NCBI RefSeq assembly: GCF_002338065.1
Contig: NZ_DDHJ01000001.1
Coordinates: 310,001 to 374,000 of the forward strand
Length of the DNA: 64,000 nucleotides
Direction of reading: 5' to 3'
DNA from: Pseudomonas sp. UBA1879
GTDB taxonomy: Bacteria; Pseudomonadota; Gammaproteobacteria; Pseudomonadales; Pseudomonadaceae
Shown here: positions 24,869 to 34,637 of the stretch, piece after piece
How positions within the stretch are numbered: position 1 is the stretch's first letter
Layout: every line of letters starts with the position of its first letter
Notes under the pieces: generated by a model
Told to the model about the DNA's origin: nothing
Seen by the model: the letters and a program-made list of their open reading frames with translations, nothing else
The model's database searches: none
Translations under genes and position numbers: made by a program

Positions 24869-26080
24869 TCATACCGTGACGTGTTCACCCGCGGCTTTGC
24901 GGCTGGCCAGGGCGGTCACGCCGTAGCCGATGACAGCGGCCAAGATGGAGCCTGTCAAAATGCCCATGCGGTCCATCCCTGCGTACTCGCTTTGCCCCGG
25001 CACGAAGGCCAGCGAGCCCACGAACAGGCTCATGGTGAAACCGATTCCGCACAGAATTGCGACGCCCAGTACCTGACCCCAGTTCGCCCCGGTGGGCAGC
25101 GCCGCCATGCCTGTCTTGATCGCCAGCCACGTCAGGCCAAACACGCCCAGCGTCTTGCCCAACAGCAGACCCGTTGCGATACCCAGCGGTACGTGATGGG
25201 TGAAGCTGTCGAGCGTCACACCGCTCAGCGACACCCCGGCATTGGCGAATGCGAATAGCGGCAGGATGCCGTAGGCAACCCAGGGATGCAGCGAATGCTC
25301 CAGCTGTTGCAGGGGAGAAGCCACGTCTTTTGGGGTCCTCAAGGGAATGCAGAACGCCAGAACCACCCCAGCCAGCGTCGCATGCACACCGCTTTTGAGT
25401 ACGCAGACCCATAGCACAAGACCTACCAGCAAATACGCCGCGAGTTTCGTCACGCCCAGCCGGTTCATGGCGATCAGCGATGCGATGGAGGCGGCGGCCA
25501 GTGTCAGCGATAGCGTAGACAGCTCGCCGGAGTAGAACAGTGCGATGACGATGATTGCTCCCAAATCGTCAATGATCGCGAGGGTCATCAGGAACAACTT
25601 GAGCGACACCGGAACGCGCTTGCCGAGCAGGGCCAGTACACCGAGCGCGAAGGCGATATCTGTAGCCATGGGGATGGCCCAGCCACTCAAGGCCTCGGGG
25701 TTGTCTTTATTCAGCGTCCAGAACAACAGCGCTGGCACGATCATGCCGCCCAACGCCGCCGCACCGGGCAGGACGATTTGGGAAGGTCGGGACAGATGCC
25801 CCTGAATCACTTCGCGTTTGACTTCCAGGCCGATCAGCAAAAAGAACAACGCCATCAAGCCGTCGTTGATCCAGAGCAGCAGGGGTTTGGCGATCTTCAC
25901 AGCGCCAATCTGGGCGACGACAGGCACCTCTAAAAAGCTATTGTAGAGCCACGACAGCGGCGAGTTATTGATGATCAGGGCGAAGGCGGCCGCGGCGATC
26001 AGTAACAGACCGCCAGCCGCTTCCAGTTGGAAAAAACGCTTGAATGTGTTGCGTACGGGCAAGGTCATCTCCATGGACAT
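24869..26080 (-). CDS. nhaA: Na+/H+ antiporter NhaA
   Basis: A 403-aa inner-membrane antiporter with about 12 helices that exchanges sodium for protons in alkaline or salty conditions. The essential paired aspartates are in AIIDDLGAI (near residue 170). Other family blocks are LLLWINDGLMALFFLLIGLEVKRE split across helix 2, and ANAGVSL. Three in-frame ATGs occur close together (26080, 26074, 26068) and none has an ideal ribosome site, so the N-terminus is uncertain by four residues. The upstream region is unusually AT-rich and has a CTGTAA-N6-TTACAG palindrome. Confidence 0.93.
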   Translation of the reverse strand: MSMEMTLPVRNTFKRFFQLEAAGGLLLIAAAAFALIINNSPLSWLYNSFLEVPVVAQIGAVKIAKPLLLWINDGLMALFFLLIGLEVKREVIQGHLSRPSQIVLPGAAALGGMIVPALLFWTLNKDNPEALSGWAIPMATDIAFALGVLALLGKRVPVSLKLFLMTLAIIDDLGAIIVIALFYSGELSTLSLTLAAASIASLIAMNRLGVTKLAAYLLVGLVLWVCVLKSGVHATLAGVVLAFCIPLRTPKDVASPLQQLEHSLHPWVAYGILPLFAFANAGVSLSGVTLDSFTHHVPLGIATGLLLGKTLGVFGLTWLAIKTGMAALPTGANWGQVLGVAILCGIGFTMSLFVGSLAFVPGQSEYAGMDRMGILTGSILAAVIGYGVTALASRKAAGEHVTV

Positions 26081-26184
26081 GCGCAAAAAGGAGCGACACC
26101 GTACCCTGTGTTCTTATCGCTGAAAACAAAATATATATTCGATTTTGTTATTAAAAATCGATCTGAAACCTGTATACAACAGTC

Positions 26185-26202
26185 CTGTAAATTTCGTTAC
26201 AG
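26185..26202. promoter_or_regulatory. Palindrome upstream of nhaA (candidate operator)
   Basis: CTGTAA-N6-TTACAG, a perfect 6-bp inverted repeat, lies about 105-120 bp upstream of the nhaA start inside an AT-rich stretch (26105-26215). It could be an operator for an unidentified regulator. No regulator gene is adjacent. Confidence 0.35.
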
Positions 26203-26253
26203 GATGCTGCAGGGCTTGTGCAGCGGGGGCTGTAGGACTTTGCAGAATCTGTT

Positions 26254-26342
26254 GTAGGAGCGCGATTGCGCGCGAATGCCTTCTGCCGATTGCTCTGCAC
26301 ACGACTGACAAAACGCAATCGCGGGCAAGCGCGCTCCCTACA
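26254..26342. repeat. REPIN (type A variant)
   Basis: Arms GTAGGAGCGCGATTGCGCGCG at the left and GCAATCGCGGGCAAGCGCGC at the right form an imperfect inverted pair between nhaA and the FAD oxidoreductase gene. Confidence 0.85.
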
Positions 26343-26359
26343 CAGGTGCAGTTGAGGAG

Positions 26360-27973
26360 TTACTCAACAATGCCCAACACGCTCCTGGCCAACGCTTCGG
26401 CAATACGAATCCCGTCGACCCCGGCCGACAAGATCCCCCCGGCATAGCCCGCGCCTTCGCCCGCTGGAAACAGGCCTTTCACGTTAAGGCTTTGCATGTC
26501 CGCGCCACGGGTAATGCGCAGCGGCGACGAGGTGCGGGTTTCGATGCCGGTCAACACGGCGTCATGCTGCGAGAAGCCTCTGATTTGCTTGTCGAACGCG
26601 GGCAGAGCCTCACGGATGGCTTCAATGGCGAAGGCGGGCAGGGCGTCCGCCAGGTCGGTAAGTTTTATGCCAGGCTTGTAGGAAGGCTCCACTTCGCCCA
26701 ACTGAGTCGACGCCTTGCCAGCGATGAAATCGCCGACCAATTGCGCCGGGGCTTCATAGTTTTCGCCACCCATGAGGTAGGCGTGGGATTCCAGCCGCTC
26801 CTGCAGTTCGATGCCGGCCAACGGGCTCCCCGGGTAATCTTCGTCCGGAGTGATGCCGACGACGATGCCCGAGTTGGCATTGCGCTCGTTACGCGAATAT
26901 TGGCTCATGCCGTTGGTGACGACGCGGTTCGGCTCAGACGTCGCGGCCACCACGGTGCCGCCCGGGCACATGCAGAAGCTGTAAACCGAACGGCCGTTTT
27001 TCGCGTGATGCACCAATTTGTAGTCGGCAGCGCCGAGCTTGGGGTGACCCGCGTATTTGCCGAGTCGCGCGCGATCGATCAAGCCTTGGGGGTGTTCGAT
27101 GCGGAAGCCCACCGAAAACGGCTTGGCTTCCATGTAAACGCCACGCCCGTGAAGCATGCGGAAGGTGTCACGGGCACTGTGACCCAGCGCCAGAATCACG
27201 TGTTTCGAGTCGATGCGCTCGCCGTCATTCAAGACGACGCCCTGCAATTGGCCGTTGTCGATCAGCAGGTCGGTCACCTTCTGTTCGAAACGCACTTCGC
27301 CGCCCAGTGCGATGATCTGCTGGCGCATGTTTTCCACGACGCCGGTCAGCCGGAAGGTGCCGATGTGCGGCTTGCTGACGTAGAGGATTTCTTCCGGCGC
27401 GCCCGCTTTCACGAACTCGTGCAGCACTTTGCGGCCATGGAATTTCGGGTCTTTGATCTGGCTATAGAGTTTGCCGTCAGAGAACGTCCCCGCGCCGCCC
27501 TCGCCAAACTGCACATTGGATTCGGGATTGAGTACGTTCTTGCGCCACAGGCCCCAAGTGTCCTTGGTGCGCTGACGGACTTCTTTGCCGCGCTCGAGGA
27601 TGATGGGCTTGAAACCCATTTGCGCCAGCAGCAGCCCGGCGAAAATGCCGCACGGGCCAAAACCGACCACCAGCGGCCGTTCCGCCAGATCGGCCGGGGC
27701 GTGGCCAACTAACGTGTAGCTGACGTCGGGCGCCGGGGTGAGCCGGCTGTCGTGGCTCAGGCGCTTGAGCAGCGCGGCCTCGTCGCGCACCTCGAAATCG
27801 ATGGTGTAGATGAATTGCAATTCGCTGGACTTCTTGCGCGCGTCGTAACTGCGTTTGAACAGGGTGAAATTCAGCAGCTCGGCACTGTCGATGCCCAGGC
27901 GTTGTACGAGCGCGGCGCGCAGGTCTTCATCCGCGTGGTCCAGCGGCAGTTTAAGTTCGGTGATTCGTAACAT
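26360..27973 (-). CDS. Uncharacterised NAD(P)/FAD-dependent oxidoreductase (COG2509)
   Basis: A 537-aa FAD-dependent dehydrogenase. Residues 1-95 are a lead-in domain with FTLFKRSYDARKKS, typical of this family. The FAD-binding motif follows as VVGFGPCGIFAGLLLAQMG (near residues 101-119), where GxGxxG is relaxed to GFGPCG, then FGEGGAGTFSDGKL (near 157). The C-terminus has GLFPAGEGAGYAGGI, the second FAD contact. The fold is close to BFIT/HI0933-like flavoproteins. Substrate unknown. It stands alone between REP elements. Confidence 0.88.
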   Translation of the reverse strand: MLRITELKLPLDHADEDLRAALVQRLGIDSAELLNFTLFKRSYDARKKSSELQFIYTIDFEVRDEAALLKRLSHDSRLTPAPDVSYTLVGHAPADLAERPLVVGFGPCGIFAGLLLAQMGFKPIILERGKEVRQRTKDTWGLWRKNVLNPESNVQFGEGGAGTFSDGKLYSQIKDPKFHGRKVLHEFVKAGAPEEILYVSKPHIGTFRLTGVVENMRQQIIALGGEVRFEQKVTDLLIDNGQLQGVVLNDGERIDSKHVILALGHSARDTFRMLHGRGVYMEAKPFSVGFRIEHPQGLIDRARLGKYAGHPKLGAADYKLVHHAKNGRSVYSFCMCPGGTVVAATSEPNRVVTNGMSQYSRNERNANSGIVVGITPDEDYPGSPLAGIELQERLESHAYLMGGENYEAPAQLVGDFIAGKASTQLGEVEPSYKPGIKLTDLADALPAFAIEAIREALPAFDKQIRGFSQHDAVLTGIETRTSSPLRITRGADMQSLNVKGLFPAGEGAGYAGGILSAGVDGIRIAEALARSVLGIVE

Positions 27974-28051
27974 TGAAAGATCCGGTTTCGGGCCGCAGGA
28001 TCGGCCCGGCAGCGCTACAAGAACCGGCGATTATAAAACACATTGTCCTTT

Positions 28052-28138
28052 GTAGGAGTGAGCTTGCTCGCGATTGCGGTGTTTCACCTGCATGACCGCT
28101 GCCTGATGCATCGCGATCGCGAGCAAGCTCACTCCTAC
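28052..28138. repeat. REPIN (type A inverted REP pair)
   Basis: GTAGGAGTGAGCTTGCTCGC arm at 28052 and its reverse complement ending at 28138, the same type as 2550-2636, between the FAD oxidoreductase and lipoprotein genes. Confidence 0.9.
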
Positions 28139-28160
28139 AGGGTTGGAGATTTATGGGGCG

Positions 28161-28841
28161 TCAGTCGTTGCGCAGGGCGCCGAAATACGCACACCCACGA
28201 CGCACTTGGCCATTGACCCGCAATTCGGCCGTCAGGTGCTGCACCGAACCGTTGGCGGGATCGACGCAGCGCTTGGGCGCGACGTACAGCTCCACGTGCT
28301 GATCGTTGGCGTCAGTGACCAGATTGAAGCGGCCCTCGGGCAATTGCTCTTCCAGGTACGGCACGGCGAATGGCTCCATGCCATCGCGTTCGAGCACCAG
28401 CCCCTTGCCACTGGCATTGAGGCTCCATTTCGGGCCGTTGCCGCTGGCATGAATGGTCAGGCGTTTGAAGTTGGGGTCTTCGCAGGCGCCGTTCGGGCGC
28501 TCAATGCGATACAGCTGGTAGACGTCGGCCTGACCGTCGCTGCCTTGCGCACGGCTCGCCACGAAGTTGCCGCGCACATCGGCGAAGGCTTTGCCGCTCT
28601 TGTCCACCACCGAAGCGGCCTCCTGCAACACGCCGGTATTGCCTTTGTCCGTGACCGCATAGCGACGCTGTTCATTGCAGGGCTCGAAGAACAGCTTGCC
28701 GTTGTCGCCGCTGAGCGTGCCCTGCATGCGGATCATGCCAGCGGTGGAAACCGAGGTTTGCGCGGTGTGCGAGGGCAGTAACTGACAGCCTGCAAACACC
28801 GGCAGGAGGGCGAACATCAGAACGGAACGAGCAGCGAACAT
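28161..28841 (-). CDS. COG3650-like lipoprotein
   Basis: A 226-aa predicted outer-membrane lipoprotein (lipobox VFAGC, Cys19). The rest is beta-rich with GTLSGDNGKLFFEPCNEQRRYAV split across the first repeat and a RRGCAYFGA C-terminus. Paired Cys (PCNEQ, GACED, KRCVD, RRGC) suggest two disulfides. The ATG at 28839-28841 has TGGAG upstream; a TTG six codons earlier is less likely. It resembles putative lipoproteins of COG3650; function is unknown. Confidence 0.75.
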   Translation of the reverse strand: MFAARSVLMFALLPVFAGCQLLPSHTAQTSVSTAGMIRMQGTLSGDNGKLFFEPCNEQRRYAVTDKGNTGVLQEAASVVDKSGKAFADVRGNFVASRAQGSDGQADVYQLYRIERPNGACEDPNFKRLTIHASGNGPKWSLNASGKGLVLERDGMEPFAVPYLEEQLPEGRFNLVTDANDQHVELYVAPKRCVDPANGSVQHLTAELRVNGQVRRGCAYFGALRND

Positions 28842-28903
28842 GGGGCGGTCTCCAGACAAGTGCCGCCACGTTACTCAGGCTGCTCGCGCATCACAAGAGG
28901 CGA

Positions 28904-29503
28904 TCAGCCGACGTGATAGGTCTGGCCGGTCTGCAGGCCCTCAACGCTTTTCGCGTAGGCCAGTGCGACATCAGCACCGGACACCGGCTTGAAACCCCGG
29001 AAGTACGGCGCGTAGGCGCCCATGGCCTCGACCAGTACGTTCGGGCTCACCGAATTGACCCGCATACCCCTTGGCATCTCGATGGCGGCGGCGCAGACGA
29101 ATGCGTCGATGGCGCCGTTGACCAGGCTGGCCGAGGCGCCGGTGCGGATCGGATCGTGGCTGGTGATGCCGGTGGTGAAGGTGAACGAGGCGCCGTCGTT
29201 GGCGAATTCACGTCCGATCAGCAGCAAGTTGACCTGGCCCATGAGCTTGTCCCGCAGGCCCAAAGCGAACGAGTCTTCGGTCATCTCGGCCAATGGCGCG
29301 AAGGTCACGTTGCCGGCGGCGCAGATCAACGCGTCGAAAGGACCTGTCCGTTCGAACAGTTTGCGGATCGATGCGCTGTCACTAATATCGACGTGCTCGT
29401 CACCGCTGTTTCGGCCGATGCGAACGATCTCGTGGCGTGGCGCCAATTCCTTCTCAATCGCCGTGCCAATGGTTCCGCCAGCGCCAATCAGTAGAATTTT
29501 CAC
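28904..29503 (-). CDS. Short-chain dehydrogenase-like protein lacking the catalytic Tyr
   Basis: A compact 199-aa Rossmann protein. The nucleotide-binding motif is LIGAGGTIG (residues 5-13), and a ICAAGNV segment (NNAG equivalent) lies near residue 60. At the active site, TGITSHDP is followed by TGASASLVNGAIDAF. The usual YxxxK is not there, so a Tyr-independent or non-catalytic role is possible. This subgroup of short SDRs is known from many proteobacteria. The start is a GTG (29501-29503) with AAGGA at 7 nt. It diverges from the LysR gene at 29608, a layout typical of a regulator and its target. Confidence 0.85.
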   Translation of the reverse strand: MKILLIGAGGTIGTAIEKELAPRHEIVRIGRNSGDEHVDISDSASIRKLFERTGPFDALICAAGNVTFAPLAEMTEDSFALGLRDKLMGQVNLLLIGREFANDGASFTFTTGITSHDPIRTGASASLVNGAIDAFVCAAAIEMPRGMRVNSVSPNVLVEAMGAYAPYFRGFKPVSGADVALAYAKSVEGLQTGQTYHVG

Positions 29504-29607
29504 AGTGCAGTCCTTCCGTTAATGGATCAGGCGCCCAGTGTGAGTTGCCTTTTCCCACCGATAAATGGGCTGAATGGCAATCTCGATTTGTCAGAAAGGA
29601 AACAATC

Positions 29608-30516
29608 ATGAGCGAAATGGACGATCTGGCGGCGTTTGCCCTGCTGGTCGAAGCCAACAGCTTCACCTTGGCGGCGCAATGGCTGGACACCAGCACCAGC
29701 CAGCTCTCCAAGCGCATCAGCAAGTTGGAGAAGAGTTTCGGCGTGACGCTGCTGCATCGCACCACCCGCAGCCTGACGCTGACCTCGGCGGGGGCAATCT
29801 TGTTGCCAGAAGCCCGAGCCCTGTTGGCGCAACGGGATCGGGTGCGCGATGCCATGGCCTACCTCAGTGAGAGCCTGGTGGGCACGGTGCGGCTGACGGT
29901 GCCGGTGTCGTTGGGCGAGACGTTTTTCGAAGGGCTGCTGACCGAGTTCGGTGCGAAGTACCCCGATGTGCAGGTCGAACTGGACCTCAATAATCACTTC
30001 CGCGACATGCGCCGCGACGGCTTCGATCTGGGGATTCGCTCCAGTGTCGGCATCGACGAGCGGCTGGTGGCCAAGCCGCTGTTGTCGCTGCAAGAACTGA
30101 CCTGCGCCAGCCCGGCCTACCTCGAACAGCACGGCACGCCCCAATCCCCTGACGCCCTGCGCGTGCATCGCTGCCTGTTGAACAGCCACTACGCCGGTCG
30201 TGAAGCGTGGGTTTATCACCAGAATCACGAGTTGAACCGGGTGAATGTGCGCGGGACCTTTGCTAGTAACCACTATGGGCTGTTGAAACGGGCTGCGCTG
30301 GTGGGAGCCGGGATTGCCCGGTTGCCGTCGTACATGGTTCACGACGAACTGCGGGACGGGCGGCTGGAATGGTTGTTGCGCGATTATCAGACGCCGGTGT
30401 CGTCGCTGTTCCTGGTGCACCCGTTCGAAGGGCACTTGCCCCGGCGGATTCAAGTGATGGCGGAGTATCTGACGGAATGGTTCGAGCGAAGTACGGCGGC
30501 GTTGGAGAAGCTGTGA
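29608..30516 (+). CDS. LysR family transcriptional regulator
   Basis: A 302-aa regulator. The N-terminal winged helix reads FALLVEANSFTLAAQWL...SKRISKLEKSFGVTLLHRTTR (residues 9-54). The effector domain follows from about residue 90. It belongs to the CrgA/DhcR-like branch (AESLVGTVRLTVP-type linker). The ATG at 29608 has AAAGGA upstream. It is divergent from the SDR gene, and a CCCA-N8-TGGG inverted motif at 29554-29569 lies in the shared promoter region, so I infer that it controls that gene and itself. Confidence 0.9.
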   Translation: MSEMDDLAAFALLVEANSFTLAAQWLDTSTSQLSKRISKLEKSFGVTLLHRTTRSLTLTSAGAILLPEARALLAQRDRVRDAMAYLSESLVGTVRLTVPVSLGETFFEGLLTEFGAKYPDVQVELDLNNHFRDMRRDGFDLGIRSSVGIDERLVAKPLLSLQELTCASPAYLEQHGTPQSPDALRVHRCLLNSHYAGREAWVYHQNHELNRVNVRGTFASNHYGLLKRAALVGAGIARLPSYMVHDELRDGRLEWLLRDYQTPVSSLFLVHPFEGHLPRRIQVMAEYLTEWFERSTAALEKL

Positions 30517-30551
30517 AGTGATGGGGTTAGAGCAGAGGCGTGTCAGGCGAA

Positions 30552-30707
30552 CCGCTTCGCCGCCGTCGTACCTCCGGTGTCCCCTACAGGTGATGTATTG
30601 GATCGAAGGCTTGTGATACTTGCCGACTATGCCGTGTCGATCACCGTTCTGAGTAACGCCCTGAATCTCGTGGGAGACGCCGGAGGTACGACGGCAGCGA
30701 AAGCGGT
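30552..30707. repeat. Inverted pair of type C repeats
   Basis: CCGCTTCGCCGCCGTCGTACC at 30552 and its near reverse complement at 30680-30707 (GGTACGACGGCAGCGAAAGCGG core) bracket about 100 bases downstream of the LysR gene. This fills the gap before livF; I see no gene in it. Confidence 0.8.
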
Positions 30708-30763
30708 GGGTCAGTCGATACCTCTATGACTGACCCAACACTTTTTGAAGCAAACGCGCTCTG

Positions 30764-31465
30764 TCACCCGCCCAGATACGCGTCCCGCACTTTCGGATCG
30801 ACCAGCAATTCAGCGCCCGAGCCCTGCATCACCACGCGACCGTTCTCCAGCACGTAGGCGCGGTCGGCGATTTTCAGGGCCTGGTTGGCGTTCTGCTCCA
30901 CCAGGAACACCGTCACGCCTTCACGCCGCAGTTGTTCGACGATCTCGAAAATCTGCTGAATGATGATCGGCGCCAGACCCAGCGACGGCTCGTCGAGCAG
31001 CAGCATTTTCGGCTTGCTCATCAACGCACGGCCGATGGCGAGCATTTGCTGTTCGCCGCCGGACATGGTGCCGCCGCGCTGGTTGAAGCGTTCTTTCAGG
31101 CGCGGGAACAGTTCCAGGACCTTGTCCATCTGCTCCTGATAATCGCCTTTGTCGGTGAAGAACCCGCCCATGGCCAGATTCTCTTCGACGGTCAGGCGGG
31201 CAAACACACGACGGCCTTCCGGCACCACCGCGATGCTCTTGCGCATGATCACCGAAGACTCCAGACCGACCAGCTCTTCGCCCATGTAGCGAATGCTGCC
31301 GCTGTGGGCTCGCGGCGAACCGCACAGGGTCATCAGCAACGTGGATTTGCCCGCACCGTTGGCGCCGATCAAGGTGACAATCTCGCCTTGTTGCACATCG
31401 ATGCTGACGCCGTGCAGCGCCTGAATCTTGCCGTAGAAGGTGGAAACGTTGTCGAACTGCAGCAT
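30764..31465 (-). CDS. braG: Branched-chain amino acid ABC transporter ATPase LivF/BraG
   Basis: A 233-aa cytoplasmic ATPase. Walker A is GANGAGKST (near residue 35), the ABC signature MSGGEQQML (near 133), and Walker B KMLLLDEPSLGL (near 152). It starts immediately after the livG stop without a gap and is the last gene of braCDEFG. Paired with BraF it powers leucine, isoleucine and valine import. Confidence 0.92.
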   Translation of the reverse strand: MLQFDNVSTFYGKIQALHGVSIDVQQGEIVTLIGANGAGKSTLLMTLCGSPRAHSGSIRYMGEELVGLESSVIMRKSIAVVPEGRRVFARLTVEENLAMGGFFTDKGDYQEQMDKVLELFPRLKERFNQRGGTMSGGEQQMLAIGRALMSKPKMLLLDEPSLGLAPIIIQQIFEIVEQLRREGVTVFLVEQNANQALKIADRAYVLENGRVVMQGSGAELLVDPKVRDAYLGG

Positions 31466-32233
31466 TTACGCTTCCCCCAGGTAGGCTTTGATCACTTCAG
31501 GATTGTCACGGATCTGCTCGGGCGTGCCGTCGGCCAGCGGCGTGCCTTGGTTGATCACCACGATATGGTCGGAAATGCTCATGACCAGCTTCATGTCGTG
31601 CTCGATCAGCAACACCGTCGCGTTGTGTTCGTTGCGCAGCACACCAATCAGCGCTTTCAGGTCTTCGGTTTCCTTGGGGTTCAGGCCGGCCGCGGGTTCG
31701 TCTAGCATCAGAATGCGCGGTCGGGTCATCATGCAGCGGGCGATTTCCAGGCGGCGTTGCTGACCGTAGGCCAGCGTCCCGGCAGGGCGATTGGCGAAGG
31801 CCTTCAGGTCAACGGCTTCGAGCCAGTGCTCGGCGTATTCCATGGCTTCGCGCTCGCTCTTGCGGTACGCCGGGGTCTTGAACAGGCCAGACAGGAAATT
31901 GGTGTTGAGGTGACGATGCTGGGCCACCAGCAGGTTCTCAACGGCCGTCATTTCCTTGAACAGGCGCACGTTCTGGAAGGTGCGCACCACGCCTTTGCGG
32001 GCGATCTCGTGACCGGCCAGGCCCTGAATCGGCTCGCCGTCGAGCAGGATGGTGCCCGCCGTTGGCTTGTAGAAGCCGGTCAGGCAGTTGAACACGGTGG
32101 TCTTGCCGGCGCCGTTCGGGCCGATCATCGACACGACCTGTTTCTCTTGAACGGTCAGACCCACGCCATTGACCGCCAACAGGCCGCCAAAGCGCATGCT
32201 CAAGCCCGAAGCTTGCAGAAGTGGGCGGCTCAT
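31466..32233 (-). CDS. braF: Branched-chain amino acid ABC transporter ATPase LivG/BraF
   Basis: A 255-aa ATPase with Walker A GPNGAGKTT, a Leu/Gly-rich LAYGQQRRLEIAR signature (the LivG form of LSGGQ), Walker B ILMLDEPAAGLNP, and the switch His in LIEHDM. It overlaps livM by one base and is followed directly by livF. It forms the heterodimeric ATPase with BraG. Confidence 0.92.
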   Translation of the reverse strand: MSRPLLQASGLSMRFGGLLAVNGVGLTVQEKQVVSMIGPNGAGKTTVFNCLTGFYKPTAGTILLDGEPIQGLAGHEIARKGVVRTFQNVRLFKEMTAVENLLVAQHRHLNTNFLSGLFKTPAYRKSEREAMEYAEHWLEAVDLKAFANRPAGTLAYGQQRRLEIARCMMTRPRILMLDEPAAGLNPKETEDLKALIGVLRNEHNATVLLIEHDMKLVMSISDHIVVINQGTPLADGTPEQIRDNPEVIKAYLGEA

Positions 32234-33491
32234 CAGCGTTCCCCCTTGAGTTTCATGACGGGACGCTGCATTGGCAGGAAGCCCTGAGGACGCCAGATCA
32301 TCATCAGCACCATCAAGGCGCCGAAGCCCAGCATGCGGTACTCGCTGAATTCGCGGAGCAGTTCAGGCAGCAGGATCATCACGACTGCCGCGAGAATCAC
32401 GCCCAGTTGCGAACCCATACCGCCCAGCACCACGATGGCGAGGATGATTGCTGATTCCAGGAAGGTGAACGATTCCGGGGTGATCAGGCCCTGGCGCGCG
32501 GCGAAGAAGCTGCCGGCGAAACCGGCGAACGCAGCACCCAACGTAAACGCAGAAAGCTTGATCACGGTCGGATTCAGGCCCAACGCACGGCAGGCGATTT
32601 CGTCTTCGCGCAGCGCTTCCCACGCACGACCGATCGGCATGCGCAGCAGGCGGTTGATGACGAACAGCGCCAACAGCGCCAGCAGCAGGGCGATCAGGTA
32701 GAGGAAGATCACCTTGTTGATGGAGTTGTATTCCAGGCCGAAGAACTCGTGGAACGTGCGCATGCCTTCCGCAGCCTTGCGCTCGAAACTCAGGCCGAAC
32801 AGCGACGGTTTTTCGATGTTGCTGATGCCGTTCGGGCCGCCGGTGATGTCGGTCAGGTTGCGCAGGAACAAGCGAATGATTTCGCCGAAACCCAGCGTCA
32901 CGATGGCCAGATAGTCGCCGCGCAAGCGCAGCACCGGGAAGCCCAGCAGGAAGCCGAACGTCGCCGAAGCCAGACCTGCCAGCGGCAGGCAGACCCAGAA
33001 ACCCAGCCCGAAGTAGTGCTGCAGCAGGGCATAGGTGTAGGCGCCAACGGCGTAGAAGCCGACGTAACCCAGGTCCAGCAGACCCGCCAGACCGACCACG
33101 ATGTTCAGACCGAGGCCCAGCATCACGTAGATCAGGATCAGGGTCGCGATGTCCACTGCACCGCGCGAGCCGAAGAACGGCCACACCAGCGCCGCGATCA
33201 CGATGGCGCCGAGGAACCAGCGTTGGGTCGACGGCAGGGTCATGAAGTTGCTGGCCTTGTCCGACACCAATTGATGCTGTGGGCGCGAACGCCACATGGC
33301 GCTGATCTGCTCGTTGAACAGCACGCGCAGGAACATCAGCAGGGCAGCGGCGAAGATCACCAGCACGGTGGTGGTGCTGGCACCGACGACGGCAAGATTG
33401 ACGCCGACGATGTCGAGTTTGAGCCCGAGGATCGGGTAGGCGACAAGCAGCACCAATACAGCGCTGAACAGGGCCGATTTGAGATTCCTGG

Positions 33492-33495
<4 letters not shown>
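32233..33495 (-). CDS. braE: Branched-chain amino acid ABC transporter permease LivM/BraE
   Basis: A 420-aa permease of the LivM family, with an N-terminal extension of about 100 residues (two helices) before the core that is usual in Pseudomonas. The core contains GLNIVVGLAGLLDLGYVGFY and the coupling region RMPIGRAWEALREDEIACRALG. It overlaps livH by 4 nt and livG by one base. It pairs with LivH to make the channel. Confidence 0.92.
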
Positions 33496-34421
<926 letters not shown>

Positions 34422-34582
34422 TGCCGCGCTCCTAAAAACCTTGGCGGTGTTTCACTGGTTGAGTCTTTTTCCCGCTCGCGCGTCGTGATCTACGTCCGCG
34501 TTGGGCACGAGCCCAGTGATTCACTGGTGCGGTTTCAAGATGTTCAGGGCATCGGAATTCTTGTGAAATTCCGCGTCCCAGC

Positions 34583-34614
34583 TAAAACAAAGCCCACTGC
34601 GGTTGCAGTGGGCT
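34583..34614 (-). terminator. Terminator/attenuator between braC and braD
   Basis: AGCCCACTGC at 34591-34600 and GCAGTGGGCT at 34605-34614 form a perfect 10-bp stem with a 4-nt loop. On the minus strand a TTTGTTTT tract follows. It lies directly after the braC stop. Confidence 0.9.
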
Positions 34615-34637
34615 CCGGGTAAGCATGAAGGTTGTGA

